Shown here piece after piece: positions 19,069 through 28,936 of a stretch of 64,000 nucleotides of DNA (position 1 is its first letter; every line of letters begins with the position of its first letter). The notes beneath the pieces are model-generated. The model made no database searches, was not told where the DNA came from, and saw nothing but the letters and a program-made list of their open reading frames with translations. The stretch is from Rhizobium sp. RU20A. Lineage in GTDB: Bacteria; Pseudomonadota; Alphaproteobacteria; Rhizobiales; Rhizobiaceae. The translations under genes were made by a program, and so were the position numbers. The stretch spans positions 1 to 64,000 of the forward strand of contig NZ_FTMB01000004.1 of assembly GCF_900155885.1 (NCBI RefSeq), read 5' to 3'.

Positions 19069-19815
19069 ATGATCCTTTTTCCCGCCATCGACCTCAAGGA
19101 CGGCCAGTGCGTGCGCCTCAAGCTCGGCGACATGGAGCAGGCAACCGTCTACAACACCGACCCGGCCGCCCAGGCACTCGCCTTCGAAGAGCAGGGTTTC
19201 GAGTGGCTGCATGTGGTGGATCTCAACGGCGCCTTCGCAGGCGAAAGCGTCAACGGCGCGGCCGTCGATGCGATCCTCAAGGCGACAAAGAACCCGGTGC
19301 AGCTCGGCGGCGGCATCCGCACGCTCGACCATATCGAAAGCTGGCTGTCGCGCGGCTTGGCCCGCGTCATTCTTGGCACCGTTGCCGTGCGTCAGCCGGA
19401 CCTGGTGATCGAGGCCTGCAAGGCCTTCCCGGGCAAGGTCGCCGTCGGCATCGACGCCAAGGGCGGCAAGGTGGCGGTGGAAGGCTGGGCGGAAGCCTCC
19501 GAACTCGGCGTCATCGAGCTGGCGAAAAAATTCGAGGGCGCCGGTGTGGCAGCGATCATCTACACCGATATCGACCGCGACGGCATTCTCGCCGGCATCA
19601 ACTGGGATTCGACGCTCGCGCTCGCCGACGCGGTCTCCATCCCCGTCATCGCCTCGGGCGGCCTTGCCTCCATCGACGACATCCGCCGCCTCACGGCACC
19701 CGACGCGCGCAAGCTGGAAGGCGCCATTTCCGGCCGCGCCCTTTATGACGGCCGCATCGATCCGGCCGAGGCGCTCAGCCTGATCCGCGCAGCCCGCGAA
19801 GGAGACGCGTCATGA
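19069..19815 (+). CDS. hisA: Phosphoribosylformimino-5-aminoimidazole carboxamide ribotide isomerase
   Basis: The 248-residue TIM barrel performs the Amadori rearrangement in histidine synthesis. The two catalytic aspartates are visible in [14 protein letters not shown] near the start and [10 protein letters not shown] in the middle; phosphate-binding GGGIRT and IASGGLAS are also present. ATG 19069 ([12 protein letters not shown]) was chosen because the frame upstream lies inside hisH. The stop overlaps the hisF start by four bases (ATGA). Confidence 0.97.
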   Translation: MILFPAIDLKDGQCVRLKLGDMEQATVYNTDPAAQALAFEEQGFEWLHVVDLNGAFAGESVNGAAVDAILKATKNPVQLGGGIRTLDHIESWLSRGLARVILGTVAVRQPDLVIEACKAFPGKVAVGIDAKGGKVAVEGWAEASELGVIELAKKFEGAGVAAIIYTDIDRDGILAGINWDSTLALADAVSIPVIASGGLASIDDIRRLTAPDARKLEGAISGRALYDGRIDPAEALSLIRAAREGDAS

Positions 19816-20588
19816 GCCTCAAGGCACGTGTCATCCCCTGCCTCGACGTCAAGGACGGACGGGTGGTGAAGGGGGTCAACTTCGTCGATCTCATCGATGC
19901 CGGCGATCCGGTCGAAGCGGCCCGGGCCTATGATGCGGCGGGGGCGGACGAACTCTGCTTTCTCGATATCACCGCATCTTCCGACAATCGCGAGACGATT
20001 TTTGATGTCGTGGCGCGGACCGCCGAGCAGTGTTTCATGCCGCTGACGGTGGGCGGGGGCGTGCGGGCGGTCGGCGACATCAGAAAGCTGCTGCTGGCCG
20101 GTGCCGACAAGGTGTCGATCAACACGGCGGCGGTGAAAAATCCCGACTTCATTGCCGAAGCCGCCGACAAGTTCGGCAACCAGTGCATCGTCGTCGCCAT
20201 CGACGCCAAGCGCGTGTCCGGTGAGGGCGAAGCGGATCGCTGGGAGATCTTCACCCATGGCGGGCGCCAGCCGACCGGGATCGATGCGATCGACTTTGCC
20301 CGCAAGGTGGTGGATCTCGGCGCGGGCGAAATCCTTCTGACCTCGATGGACCGGGACGGCTCCAAGATCGGCTACGATATCGCGCTGACGCGGGCCGTTG
20401 CCGATGCGGTCCGTGCGCCGGTCATCGCATCCGGTGGCGTAGGCACGCTCGACCATCTCGTGGATGGTGTGAAGCTGGGCCACGCGACGGGCGTTCTTGC
20501 TGCCTCCATCTTCCATTTCGGCACCTACAGCATTGGCGAAGCGAAGCGGCACATGGCAGCCGCCGGTATCGCGATGCGGCTCGACTGA
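19812..20588 (+). CDS. hisF: Imidazole glycerol phosphate synthase, cyclase subunit
   Basis: The 258-residue TIM barrel is related to HisA and makes imidazole glycerol phosphate and AICAR with ammonia from His[13 protein letters not shown] holds the first catalytic Asp and [13 protein letters not shown] the second; GGGVRAVGD and [10 protein letters not shown] bind the substrate phosphates. Coupled to hisA by an ATGA overlap. hisE starts 13 bases after its stop. Confidence 0.97.
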   Translation: MSLKARVIPCLDVKDGRVVKGVNFVDLIDAGDPVEAARAYDAAGADELCFLDITASSDNRETIFDVVARTAEQCFMPLTVGGGVRAVGDIRKLLLAGADKVSINTAAVKNPDFIAEAADKFGNQCIVVAIDAKRVSGEGEADRWEIFTHGGRQPTGIDAIDFARKVVDLGAGEILLTSMDRDGSKIGYDIALTRAVADAVRAPVIASGGVGTLDHLVDGVKLGHATGVLAASIFHFGTYSIGEAKRHMAAAGIAMRLD

Positions 20589-20601
20589 GAAAGGCCGCGC
20601 C

Positions 20602-20922
20602 ATGACGGATTTTACGCTCGAACATCTCGAAAGCATCGTCGCCGACCGGGCCAAGGCGTCGCCGGAGGAATCCTGGACGGCGAAGCTCGTCTCGCAGGGA
20701 CAGGGGCGCGCGGCGAAAAAGCTCGGCGAAGAAGCCGTCGAAACGGTGATCGCGGCCATTGGCGGCAATCGTGACGAAATCGTCAGCGAGAGTGCCGATC
20801 TCCTCTATCATCTCATGGTCGTATTGAAAATTTCAGGAATTGCGTTGCAGGATGTCTATGACGAACTGGAGCGCCGCACGGGCCGTTCCGGCATAGACGA
20901 AAAAGCGAGCCGGAAAAGCTGA
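20602..20922 (+). CDS. hisE: Phosphoribosyl-ATP pyrophosphatase
   Basis: The 106-residue stand-alone HisE hydrolyses phosphoribosyl-ATP to phosphoribosyl-AMP. The MazG-like helical core with [14 protein letters not shown] and [13 protein letters not shown] carries the metal-binding acidic residues. In many bacteria it is fused to HisI, but in this group it is separate, as here. AGAAAGG precedes ATG 20602. coaA begins 7 bases downstream. Confidence 0.95.
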   Translation: MTDFTLEHLESIVADRAKASPEESWTAKLVSQGQGRAAKKLGEEAVETVIAAIGGNRDEIVSESADLLYHLMVVLKISGIALQDVYDELERRTGRSGIDEKASRKS

Positions 20923-20929
20923 TACGACA

Positions 20930-21919
20930 ATGCTGGCCAAAGATCCCGCTCCGGCTGATATTCCCGATCGTTACGACAACGGCACTTATTCGCCGTTTCG
21001 GTTCTTTTCGGCCGAGGAATGGGCCCGCTTTCGTGCCGACACGCCGCTGACGCTGACGGAAGACGAGGTGCGGCGGCTGCGATCGCTGAACGACCCGATC
21101 GATCTGGAAGAGGTTCGTCGCATCTATCTGTCGCTGTCGCGTCTTCTCTCGGCCCATGTCGTCTCGTCGCAGGGACTCTACGAGCAGCGCAAGCGCTTTC
21201 TCAACATGCCCAACGAGACAAAGACGCCGTTCGTGATCGGGATTGCCGGGTCGGTGGCGGTGGGAAAATCGACGACGGCGCGTATCCTCGCCGAGCTTCT
21301 GTCGCGCTGGCCGTCCAGTCCGAAGGTCGATCTCGTCACCACGGACGGCTTTCTCTATCCAAATGCGGTGCTGCAGAGCCAGAACATGATGGACCGGAAG
21401 GGCTTTCCGGAAAGCTATGACATCGGCGCGCTGCTGCGCTTCCTCTCCGCCATCAAGGCCGGGCAACCGAATGTGCAGGCGCCCACCTATTCGCACCTGA
21501 CTTATGATGTGGTGCCCGATCAGTTCCGCACGATCGACCGGCCGGACATCCTCATTTTCGAGGGCATCAACGTTCTGCAGTCCCGCAACCTGCCGGAAGA
21601 TGGCAAGATCGTGCCGATGGTGTCGGACTTCTTCGATTTCTCGATCTACATCGACGCGGACGAGACGCTGATCCACAGCTGGTACGTCAACCGTTTCATG
21701 CACCTGCGCGAGACGGCGTTCCGCAACCCGGAGTCCTTCTTCAATCGCTATGCGACCATTTCGGAAGAAGCAGCGCTCGCCATTGCCGAGGGGCTCTGGT
21801 CGAACATCAACCTGAAGAACCTGCGGCAGAACATCCTGCCGACCCGGCCGCGCGCCGATTTGATCATCGAGAAGGGCCCGAATCACCTGACCGAGACAGT
21901 GGCGCTGCGCAAACTTTAG
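20930..21919 (+). CDS. coaA: Type I pantothenate kinase
   Basis: The 329-residue enzyme phosphorylates pantothenate, the first step of coenzyme A synthesis. The P-loop [15 protein letters not shown] lies near residue 100, and [19 protein letters not shown] and the C-terminal motif [18 protein letters not shown] match the prokaryotic PanK-I family. It closes the his operon. The ribosome-binding site is weak, consistent with translation coupled to hisE. It converges with alkB at a distance of nine bases. Confidence 0.95.
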   Translation: MLAKDPAPADIPDRYDNGTYSPFRFFSAEEWARFRADTPLTLTEDEVRRLRSLNDPIDLEEVRRIYLSLSRLLSAHVVSSQGLYEQRKRFLNMPNETKTPFVIGIAGSVAVGKSTTARILAELLSRWPSSPKVDLVTTDGFLYPNAVLQSQNMMDRKGFPESYDIGALLRFLSAIKAGQPNVQAPTYSHLTYDVVPDQFRTIDRPDILIFEGINVLQSRNLPEDGKIVPMVSDFFDFSIYIDADETLIHSWYVNRFMHLRETAFRNPESFFNRYATISEEAALAIAEGLWSNINLKNLRQNILPTRPRADLIIEKGPNHLTETVALRKL

Positions 21920-21928
21920 CGAGCGGGG

Positions 21929-22540
21929 CTACACGGTAACGCGGCGCAGCGTCAGATTGATGCGCCCGGTGTTCTTCAAAAGCGTCGAGGTGCCGGGATA
22001 GATGCGGTCGACGCCGTGGAAGGCGAGGCGGCTTTCTCCCCCGAATACGAGCACATCGCCGCTCATCAACCGCAAGGAGACGGTGCGCCCGCCGCGCTCG
22101 GTGCCACCGATGCGGAACAGGCAGTCATCCCCTAGCGAGACCGAGACAACCGGACAGCTGAGGTCGGCTTCGTCGCGGTCCTGATGCAGGCCCATTTTGG
22201 CGGTTTCGCCATAGAAATTGATGAGGCACGCCTCGGGCGCTTTTTCCGCCCCACTCACCGTCTCCCATAGCGCCATCAGCGAGGCGGGGATGGCCGGCCA
22301 GGGCTCGCCCGTTGCCGGGTGCAGCGGCTGATACCGATAGCCGCGCGCCTTGTCCGTCACCCAGCCAAGCGTCCCGCAATTGGTCATGCGCACCGACATG
22401 GGCTTCCCGGTCTTCGGCATTTCCGGAACATAGAGGGGTGCGGCGGCGACCACGGACCTGATCTCCTCGACCAGCGCTTCCTGCTGGGTGCGGTCGAAAT
22501 ATCCTGGGAGGTGACGGACGCCCTTGGGCAGAACGAGCAT
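21929..22540 (-). CDS. alkB: Alkylated DNA repair dioxygenase AlkB
   Basis: The 203-residue Fe(II)/2-oxoglutarate dioxygenase reverses 1-methyladenine and 3-methylcytosine by oxidative demethylation. Iron ligands are in HQDRDE and AFHGVDRI; the 2-oxoglutarate-binding arginines are in RINLTLRRV at the C-terminus. NFYGETAKMGLHQD is a family signature. ATG 22540 follows AAGGAAAA; the open frame upstream to 22621 is basic and not family-like. arfB lies upstream on the same strand. Confidence 0.93.
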   Translation of the reverse strand: MLVLPKGVRHLPGYFDRTQQEALVEEIRSVVAAAPLYVPEMPKTGKPMSVRMTNCGTLGWVTDKARGYRYQPLHPATGEPWPAIPASLMALWETVSGAEKAPEACLINFYGETAKMGLHQDRDEADLSCPVVSVSLGDDCLFRIGGTERGGRTVSLRLMSGDVLVFGGESRLAFHGVDRIYPGTSTLLKNTGRINLTLRRVTV

Positions 22541-22688
22541 GGATTTTCCTTGTTGAGGCGGTTTCGCGTACCCGCCGCGCTTGTTTGCGCGGGCAGTGCG
22601 CATTTTACGGCGATTTGCCAAGGTCAGGCGGGGATCAGGCGCGTCACCTCAGGCAGCCCAATCCCTACGGGGCGCGAAGGTTCCGGGA

Positions 22689-23123
22689 TCAGTCCCCGTC
22701 GGATTTGCCGCGCAGGCGCTTGATCTCGCCGCGCCCTGCCTTTTCCTTCAGGCGCCGTTCCACGGAGCCACGGGTGGGGCGCGTTTTCTTGCGCGGCGGC
22801 GGAGGTGGGGCGGCGGCTTCGAGCAGCAGCTCCTTCAGCCGTTCGCGTGCATCTTCCCGATTGCGCTCCTGGCTGCGAAAGCGGCTCGCCTCGATCATCA
22901 GCACGCCGTCATTGGACACGCGACGCCCGCCAAGTCTGATGGCGTTTCGCTTCACCCGGTCGGTCAGGGCCGGAGAGGCGAGAATGTTGAAGAAAAGCTG
23001 GACTGCCGTGGAGACCTTGTTGACGTTCTGACCGCCGGGGCCCCCGGCCAGCACGAATTGCTCGGTCAGTTCCCAGCCCGCAAGCACGATTGTCTCTGTC
23101 ACATACAGCGGTTGGCTGGCCAT
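22689..23123 (-). CDS. arfB: Alternative ribosome-rescue factor ArfB (YaeJ)
   Basis: The 144-residue peptidyl-tRNA hydrolase releases chains from ribosomes stalled on truncated mRNA. The catalytic loop AGGPGGQNVNK has GGQ at residues 30-32. The protein ends in a Lys/Arg-rich tail preceded by a proline run, the part that occupies the empty mRNA channel. It lacks the stop-codon recognition domains of RF1/RF2, as expected. ATG 23123 has AAGGAGA upstream. Confidence 0.93.
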   Translation of the reverse strand: MASQPLYVTETIVLAGWELTEQFVLAGGPGGQNVNKVSTAVQLFFNILASPALTDRVKRNAIRLGGRRVSNDGVLMIEASRFRSQERNREDARERLKELLLEAAAPPPPPRKKTRPTRGSVERRLKEKAGRGEIKRLRGKSDGD

Positions 23124-23209
23124 CGGTGTCTCCTTGCGGTTCCTTGCCACGGAACGGCCGCCGGAGAAAGACCCGTCGCGCATGGTGAGGCTGGAGCGGC
23201 AGAAAACGC

Positions 23210-23242
23210 AAAACCCGGCACGCCAGAGGGCGCACCGGGTTT
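23210..23242 (-). terminator. Rho-independent terminator of pckA
   Basis: AAAACCCGG (from 23210) pairs with CCGGGTTT (23235-23242), with an inner CGCC/GGCG stem. On the minus strand the stem is followed by TTTTGCGTTTT. It lies 26 bases past the pckA stop. Confidence 0.8.
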
Positions 23243-23253
23243 CACGTGAATCC
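23238..23253. other. parS-like site (13 of 16 matches)
   Basis: GGTTTCACGTGAATCC differs from TGTTTCACGTGAAACA at three outer positions and keeps the central TTTCACGTGAA. It overlaps one arm of the pckA terminator, so part of the match may be coincidental. Confidence 0.25.
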
Positions 23254-23267
23254 TCCCACCGAGGACT

Positions 23268-24878
23268 TTATTCTGCGGCCATCTTCAGACCGGGAGCAGC
23301 GTCGCGGACCGAACCATCGACGTGGCTTTCGAACTTCTCGAAGTTGCGCACGAACATGTCGACCAGTTTCCTGGCCTGGGCGTCGTAGGCGCCTTTGTCG
23401 GCCCAAGTCGAACGTGGATCAAGGATGGCCGTATCGACGCCCGGAACCGAAACCGGAACGCGGAAGCCGAAGTTCGGGTCGGCGCGGAATTCGGCCGAGG
23501 CGAGCGAGCCGTCCAGCGCTGCGGTCAGAAGGGCGCGCGTGGCCTTGATGGGCATGCGGCGACCGACGCCATAGGCGCCACCGGTCCAGCCGGTGTTGAC
23601 GAGCCAGCACTTGACGCCGTGCTGGGCGATCAGCGCTTTGAGCAGGTTGCCGTATTCGGCCGGATGGCGCGGCATGAACGGCGCGCCGAAGCAGGTCGAG
23701 AACGTGGCCTCGGGCTCGGTCACACCCTTTTCCGTTCCGGCGACCTTGGCGGTGTAGCCGGAGAGGAAGTGATACATGGCCTGCTCGGGCGTCAGTTCCG
23801 CGATCGGCGGCATGACGCCGAAGGCATCAGCGGTCAGCATGATGATGGTCTTAGGATGGCCGGCCGTGCCCGTTTCGCTGGCGTTCGGGATGAAGTCCAG
23901 CGGATAGGCGCAGCGGGTGTTTTCCGTCAGAGAGCCATCGTCGAAATCCGGCACGCGGTTTTCGTCGAGGATGACGTTTTCCATGACGGTGCCGAAACGG
24001 CGGGTCGTGGAGAAGATTTCCGGTTCGGCTTCGGCCGAGAGACGGATCGCCTTGGCGTAGCAACCACCTTCGAAGTTGAAGATGCCGTGCTCGCCCCAAC
24101 CATGCTCGTCATCGCCGATCAGCGTGCGCTTCGGGTCGGCCGAGAGCGTGGTCTTGCCGGTGCCGGAAAGGCCGAAGAAAACGGCGCTGTCGCCATCGGG
24201 GCCGACATTGGCCGAGCAATGCATGGGCATGACGCCCTTGGCGGGCAGAAGGTAGTTCAGAACCGTGAAGACCGACTTCTTCATTTCGCCGGCATAGGAC
24301 GTGCCGCCGATGAGGACGATTCCATTGACGAGGTCGCAGGCGATGACCGTTTCCGTGCGGCAGCCGTGGCGCGCAGGATCGGCCTTGAAGCTCGGCAGGT
24401 CGATGATCGTCAGCTTCGGAACGAAGGCTGCGAGCGCAGAGCGCTCCGGACGGATCAGCAGATTGCGGATGAAGAGCGAGTGCCAGGCAAATTCCGTGAC
24501 GACGCGGGTCGGCAGGGCATTGTCCGCATCGGCGCCGCCGACGAGATCCTGCACGTAAAGGTTCATGCCCCGGGCGTGGGCCAGCATGTCCTGCCGCAGC
24601 ACCTCGAAGTACTCGGGCGACATGGGCTTGTTGTTGTCCCACCAGATCTGGTCTTCCGTCTCGGCGGTGCGAACGACGAACTTGTCCTTGGGGGAACGGC
24701 CCGTGTGCTGACCGGTGACGGCGCTGAAGGCACCGTGTGCGGTAACCTTGCCTTCGCCGTTGCGGATCGCTTCCTCGTAGAGCTCGGCGGCTGCAAAATT
24801 GTAGCGCACGGTCGAAAGGTCGCTGAAACCGATGGCCTCGAGTGCGAGCGCCGGGTTGCGGATGCCGATTTCCTCCAT
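23268..24878 (-). CDS. pckA: Phosphoenolpyruvate carboxykinase (ATP)
   Basis: The 536-residue enzyme converts oxaloacetate to phosphoenolpyruvate and is the entry to gluconeogenesis when the cell grows on organic acids. The P-loop [16 protein letters not shown] and the downstream metal-binding [19 protein letters not shown] are intact; [12 protein letters not shown] near the start is typical. Length equals known rhizobial PckA. AAGGGGACC precedes the ATG. It is divergent from chvI, a conserved arrangement, with a promoter and an AT-rich dyad in between. Confidence 0.97.
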   Translation of the reverse strand: MEEIGIRNPALALEAIGFSDLSTVRYNFAAAELYEEAIRNGEGKVTAHGAFSAVTGQHTGRSPKDKFVVRTAETEDQIWWDNNKPMSPEYFEVLRQDMLAHARGMNLYVQDLVGGADADNALPTRVVTEFAWHSLFIRNLLIRPERSALAAFVPKLTIIDLPSFKADPARHGCRTETVIACDLVNGIVLIGGTSYAGEMKKSVFTVLNYLLPAKGVMPMHCSANVGPDGDSAVFFGLSGTGKTTLSADPKRTLIGDDEHGWGEHGIFNFEGGCYAKAIRLSAEAEPEIFSTTRRFGTVMENVILDENRVPDFDDGSLTENTRCAYPLDFIPNASETGTAGHPKTIIMLTADAFGVMPPIAELTPEQAMYHFLSGYTAKVAGTEKGVTEPEATFSTCFGAPFMPRHPAEYGNLLKALIAQHGVKCWLVNTGWTGGAYGVGRRMPIKATRALLTAALDGSLASAEFRADPNFGFRVPVSVPGVDTAILDPRSTWADKGAYDAQARKLVDMFVRNFEKFESHVDGSVRDAAPGLKMAAE

Positions 24879-24925
24879 GGTCCCCTTGTCCTTCCGATCA
24901 GGTAAACACGTTGAATTCTGCGAGG

Positions 24926-24954
24926 ACTATAGAAAGGCTTTTTTAAATCCGCAA
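24926..24954 (-). promoter_or_regulatory. Probable pckA promoter
   Basis: On the minus strand TTGCGG (24949-24954) and TATAGT (24926-24931, five of six consensus bases) are 17 bases apart, placing the start about 40 bases before the pckA ATG. Confidence 0.5.
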
Positions 24955-24995
24955 GCTTGATTTGGTTAAAAGACGAATGATATCAGTATATTAAT

Positions 24996-25028
24996 CGATT
25001 TAATAAAATAGTCGTATTTTTTAAATCG
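24996..25028. repeat. Long AT-rich inverted repeat upstream of pckA and chvI
   Basis: The left arm 24996-25010 and right arm 25015-25028 are complementary over their whole length apart from one unpaired base, with a 4-base centre GTCG. It lies about 45 bases upstream of the pckA -35 element. It could be an operator for a dimeric regulator or a transcript hairpin. Confidence 0.6.
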
Positions 25029-25208
25029 TTTGAGCCTGCTGTTTCGTGGTGACACCCAGAAGACACAGCCGGATCCCTCTGGCCACTTGCCACAATTTGT
25101 TCCACCTTTATCCTCATGTAACCGTCACGCCACGCGCCGCGTTGAGGGACGAGCCCGGGTCCGTCAACGACAGGGCGCGGCAAACGACAATGAATGGAGC
25201 CCGGAAAG

Positions 25209-25934
25209 ATGCAGACCATCGCCCTCGTTGACGACGACCGCAACATTCTCGCATCGGTATCGATCGCGCTTGAAGCGGAGGGGTACAAGGTGGAGACCTA
25301 TACCGACGGCGCTTCAGCGCTCGACGGTCTTCTGGCCCGGCCGCCGCACCTTGCGATCTTCGACATCAAGATGCCGCGCATGGACGGGATGGAGCTTCTG
25401 CGCCGCCTGCGCCAGAAGTCGGATATTCCGGTCATCTTCCTCACCTCAAAGGATGAGGAAATCGACGAACTCTTCGGCCTGAAAATGGGTGCCGACGATT
25501 TCATCACCAAGCCCTTTTCGCAGCGCCTGCTGGTGGAGCGCGTCAAGGCGATCCTGCGCCGCTCCGCCAACCGCGAGGCTGCCGCGGCAGCGCCGGCCGG
25601 CAGCGCAAAATCGGCGGATATTCAGGCCCGTTCGCTGGAGCGCGGCCAACTCGTGATGGATCAGGAGCGCCACACCTGCACCTGGAAGAACGAGCCGGTG
25701 ACTCTGACCGTCACCGAATTTCTCATTCTGCATTCGCTGGCGCAACGTCCCGGCGTCGTCAAAAGCCGTGACGCGCTGATGGATGCGGCCTATGACGAAC
25801 AGGTTTATGTTGATGACCGCACCATCGACAGCCACATCAAGCGACTGCGCAAGAAGTTCAAGATGGTCGATACTGACTTCGACATGATCGAAACGCTCTA
25901 CGGTGTCGGTTACCGCTTCCGGGAAGCCGCCTGA
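25209..25934 (+). CDS. chvI: Response regulator ChvI
   Basis: The 241-residue OmpR-family regulator pairs with ChvG. The receiver domain has the DDD triad at 8-10 and phospho-acceptor Asp52 in [14 protein letters not shown]; the winged-helix DNA-binding domain fills the C-terminal 100 residues ([23 protein letters not shown]). In rhizobia the ChvG-ChvI (ExoS-ChvI) system controls exopolysaccharide, motility, acid response and host interaction, and is restrained by periplasmic ExoR. ATG 25209 is the conserved start ([10 protein letters not shown]); GGAG lies nine bases upstream. An in-frame ATG five codons earlier is less likely. Confidence 0.96.
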   Translation: MQTIALVDDDRNILASVSIALEAEGYKVETYTDGASALDGLLARPPHLAIFDIKMPRMDGMELLRRLRQKSDIPVIFLTSKDEEIDELFGLKMGADDFITKPFSQRLLVERVKAILRRSANREAAAAAPAGSAKSADIQARSLERGQLVMDQERHTCTWKNEPVTLTVTEFLILHSLAQRPGVVKSRDALMDAAYDEQVYVDDRTIDSHIKRLRKKFKMVDTDFDMIETLYGVGYRFREAA

Positions 25935-26087
25935 GGCGCACCGCGCCGGCAAGGGCAGGGATCGCTCCGGGCAGGACGCCCGTCGCGGCCTTGCCTTTTG
26001 GCGCGCGAACGCCCATCACCAGGGGCGCGGCATAGCACGACAACAGAATGAGAGGGCGCGAAAGCCTGATTTCGCGCTGAGTAGCGG

Positions 26088-27881
26088 GTGGTGGACAGCA
26101 TTCAGCTCAATGACGGGGAAGAAACGGCAAGCCGCAGCGGCGTGCTTGGCCGTGGCCGTCGCTGGACGCACCCTTTCACCCTGATCCGCCGCATCTTCGG
26201 CAACGCCGTCTTCTCGAGCCTGACGCGCCGCATTGTCTTCTTCAATCTCGTCGCACTGGTCGTTCTCGTCGGCGGCATCATGTATCTCAACCAGTTCCGC
26301 GAGGGGCTGATCGATGCGCGCGTCGAAAGCCTCCTGACGCAGGGAGAGATCATCGCGGGCGCGATTGCCGCCTCCGCGTCGGTGGACACCAATTCGATCA
26401 CCATCGATCCCGAAAAGCTGCTGGAGCTACAGGCCGGACAAAGCATCACGCCGCTGCCACGCGATGAAGACCTCGATTTCCCGATCATCCAGGAGCGCGT
26501 GGCCCCGGTCCTGCGGCGGCTGATCTCGCCGACCCGCACGCGCGCCCGTCTCTTTGATGCCGATGCGGATCTCCTGCTCGACTCCCGCCACCTCTACAGC
26601 GGCGGTCAGGTACTGCGCTTCGACCTGCCGCCCGTCGAGCCGGAATCGGAAAGCCTTGTCGAGCGCTTCAACACGTGGTTCAACCGTCTTCTGCAGCCGG
26701 GCAACCTGCCGCTTTACCGTGAGCCGCCGGGGGGCAGCGGCGCGATCTATCCGGAAGTGATGAATGCATTGACTGGCGTGCGCGGCGCGGTCGTGCGCGT
26801 AACGGAGAAAGGCGAGTTGATCGTTTCCGTCGCCGTGCCCGTGCAGCGATTCCGCGCCGTGCTCGGCGTGCTGCTGCTCTCCACCCAGGCCGGCGACATC
26901 GACAAGATTGTCCATGCCGAGCGCCTCGCCATCATTCGCGTCTTCGGCGTAGCGGCCCTCGTCAACGTCATTCTTTCGCTACTTCTCTCGAGCACGATCG
27001 CCAATCCGCTGCGCCGCCTCTCGGCCGCGGCGATCCGGGTGCGGCGTGGAGGGGCCAAGGTGCGCGAAGAGATCCCGGATTTTTCCGTCCGCCAGGACGA
27101 GATCGGCAACCTCTCCATCGCGCTGCGCGACATGACGAGCGCGCTCTATGACCGGATCGACGCGATCGAGAGTTTCGCGGCCGATGTCAGCCATGAGTTG
27201 AAGAACCCCCTGACCTCGCTGCGCAGCGCCGTGGAAACGCTGCCGCTAGCGCGCTCGGACGAATCGAAGAAGCGCCTGCTCGACATCATCCAGCATGATG
27301 TGCGCCGTCTCGACCGCCTCATCAGCGACATTTCGGATGCCTCGCGCCTCGATGCGGAACTGGCCCGTAGCGATGCCCGTAGCCTCGACATGGAAACCCT
27401 CCTGTCGAACCTCATCGACATCTCCCGCCAGATCCGCAACCACAAAAAGCCGGTGCTGCTCGACTTCGTCGTCGATCGCAAAAATGATCCGAAGGCCCGC
27501 TTCCTCGTCAGCGGCTACGAACTGCGCATCGGCCAGATCATCACCAACCTGATCGAGAACGCGCGTTCTTTCGTGCCGGAAACCGGCGGACGCATCGTCA
27601 TCCGCCTCATGCGTTCGAAAAACCGTTGCATCGTGCAAGTGGACGACAATGGGCCGGGCATCCAGGCCGAAAACATCGATCGTATCTTCGAGCGCTTTTA
27701 TACGGATCGACCGGACGGCGAGGATTTCGGGCAGAATTCGGGACTCGGCCTTTCCATTTCCCGGCAGATCGCCGAGGCCCATGGCGGCAGCCTGAAGGCG
27801 GAGAACCTGAAGGACGAGAAGACGGGCGAAGCTAGCGGCGCCCGCTTTACCCTCTCGCTGCCGCTCGACGCACCAGCGTGA
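26088..27881 (+). CDS. chvG: Sensor histidine kinase ChvG (ExoS)
   Basis: The 597-residue kinase has a transmembrane segment near residue 55 (IVFFNLVALVVLVGGIMYL), a periplasmic sensor domain of about 220 residues, a second membrane segment (VFGVAALVNVILSLLLSS), a HAMP linker, an H-box ADVSHELKNPLTSL with phospho-acceptor His369, and an HATPase domain (NLIENARSF, DDNGPGI, SGLGLSI). This is the ChvG plan, in which the periplasmic domain meets ExoR. The start is one of two adjacent GTG codons at 26088/26091. The 153-base gap to chvI leaves room for a separate promoter. hprK starts ten bases downstream. Confidence 0.95.
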   Translation: MVDSIQLNDGEETASRSGVLGRGRRWTHPFTLIRRIFGNAVFSSLTRRIVFFNLVALVVLVGGIMYLNQFREGLIDARVESLLTQGEIIAGAIAASASVDTNSITIDPEKLLELQAGQSITPLPRDEDLDFPIIQERVAPVLRRLISPTRTRARLFDADADLLLDSRHLYSGGQVLRFDLPPVEPESESLVERFNTWFNRLLQPGNLPLYREPPGGSGAIYPEVMNALTGVRGAVVRVTEKGELIVSVAVPVQRFRAVLGVLLLSTQAGDIDKIVHAERLAIIRVFGVAALVNVILSLLLSSTIANPLRRLSAAAIRVRRGGAKVREEIPDFSVRQDEIGNLSIALRDMTSALYDRIDAIESFAADVSHELKNPLTSLRSAVETLPLARSDESKKRLLDIIQHDVRRLDRLISDISDASRLDAELARSDARSLDMETLLSNLIDISRQIRNHKKPVLLDFVVDRKNDPKARFLVSGYELRIGQIITNLIENARSFVPETGGRIVIRLMRSKNRCIVQVDDNGPGIQAENIDRIFERFYTDRPDGEDFGQNSGLGLSISRQIAEAHGGSLKAENLKDEKTGEASGARFTLSLPLDAPA

Positions 27882-27891
27882 GGAGGCGATC

Positions 27892-28365
27892 ATGACGGCG
27901 GTTGCCGACGACAGCGCCACACGCTTCAACACCCACGCCACGGGCATCGTCACGGGCGAGACCGGCATCATGATCGTGGGGCCCTCCGGCAGCGGCAAGT
28001 CTGCCCTTGCCTATGCCTGCCTGGTGGCGGCACGGCGCGCGGGTCTCTTCAGCGCGCTGGTGGGCGACGACCGGCTCGATATCGCCATCACCGGAGATGC
28101 CGCGATCATGCGCGGTCCGAGCGCGATCGCCGGATTGCTGGAGATTCGCGGCGCCGGCATCCTGCGCCATGAGACCATCCATGAAGCGAGGATCGACCTC
28201 GTTGTACGGCCCGTGGACCCCGCCCGCGACGATCGGCTGCCGCCGGATGACGAACGTTTCGATCTCGGCGGGGGGCTTAGCCGGCCGCTCATTCGCGTGC
28301 CCAGAACAATGTGCGAGCCGCTTTCACTTATCTTCGATCTGGCGCGACAGAGGCATCAAATCTGA
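27892..28365 (+). CDS. hprK: HPr kinase/phosphorylase, short alphaproteobacterial form
   Basis: The 157-residue protein corresponds only to the catalytic C-terminal domain of HprK; the N-terminal domain of Firmicute enzymes (about 130 residues) is absent, as is usual in this class. The P-loop GPSGSGKS lies at 30-37 and the HprK signature LLEIRGAGIL is intact. It should phosphorylate HPr on Ser47 with ATP. It follows chvG by ten bases and precedes the EIIA-Man and HPr genes, linking the ChvGI signal system physically to the phosphotransfer relay. Confidence 0.92.
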   Translation: MTAVADDSATRFNTHATGIVTGETGIMIVGPSGSGKSALAYACLVAARRAGLFSALVGDDRLDIAITGDAAIMRGPSAIAGLLEIRGAGILRHETIHEARIDLVVRPVDPARDDRLPPDDERFDLGGGLSRPLIRVPRTMCEPLSLIFDLARQRHQI

Positions 28366-28518
28366 CGCTGATTCGCGACGGGTCGTTACTTTCGCGCATT
28401 TTATGCCTTGCACTTCGCCTTTTCCTTGCCAAGATGGCCGCCCTGACGGTGGACGCGCATGCAGCATTGCGATATTGGCCCGCCGTCATTTTGTTGTCGC
28501 AGTTGGAGCAAACGGATC

Positions 28519-28920
28519 ATGATCGGACTGGTGCTTGTCACCCATGGCAAGCTGGCTGAGGAGTTCCGTCATGCGCTGGAGCATGTCGTTGGCCCGCAAA
28601 AGGCGATCGTGACCGTCTGTATCGGTCCCGAGGACGATATGGACCAGCGGCGCAAGGATATTCTGGATGCCGTGGCCGAAGCCAATCTCGGCAAGGGCGT
28701 CATCGTTCTCACCGACATGTTCGGCGGAACCCCCTCGAACCTCGCCATCTCTGTGATGCGTGCCGGCGAGGTCGAGGTGATTGCCGGGGTGAACCTTCCC
28801 ATGCTGATCAAGCTCGCAGGCGTTCGCGGCGATGGCGACATGGAGCGCGCGCTCGTCGAGGCTTCCGAGGCCGGCCGCAAGTATATCAACGTCGCCAGCC
28901 GCGTGCTGAGCGGAAAGTAA
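28519..28920 (+). CDS. PTS EIIA component, mannose family (ManX-like)
   Basis: The 133-residue EIIA-Man domain protein carries phospho-acceptor His9 in LVLVTHGKLAEE, and LTDMFGGTPSN is the typical second loop. No sugar-specific IIB/IIC genes are nearby, so it acts as an output of the regulatory phosphorelay rather than in sugar import; in relatives it signals to other proteins. ATG 28519 has GGAG ten bases upstream. The 153-base gap to hprK may hold a promoter. HPr follows 16 bases downstream. Confidence 0.92.
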   Translation: MIGLVLVTHGKLAEEFRHALEHVVGPQKAIVTVCIGPEDDMDQRRKDILDAVAEANLGKGVIVLTDMFGGTPSNLAISVMRAGEVEVIAGVNLPMLIKLAGVRGDGDMERALVEASEAGRKYINVASRVLSGK

Positions 28921-28936
28921 GGCCATCCCCCATCCC

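Larger units (their letters stand above)
24879..25208. other. pckA-chvI divergent intergenic region
   Basis: These 330 bases hold no credible gene. The pckA-proximal half is unusually AT-rich for this genome and contains the pckA promoter and a 33-bp dyad. The chvI-proximal 180 bases are of normal composition, and I could not identify a chvI promoter with confidence. Confidence 0.7.

Noticed and set aside
24991-25003. CtrA box upstream of pckA/chvI
   Set aside because: TTAA repeats are present, but the spacing is five bases rather than seven.
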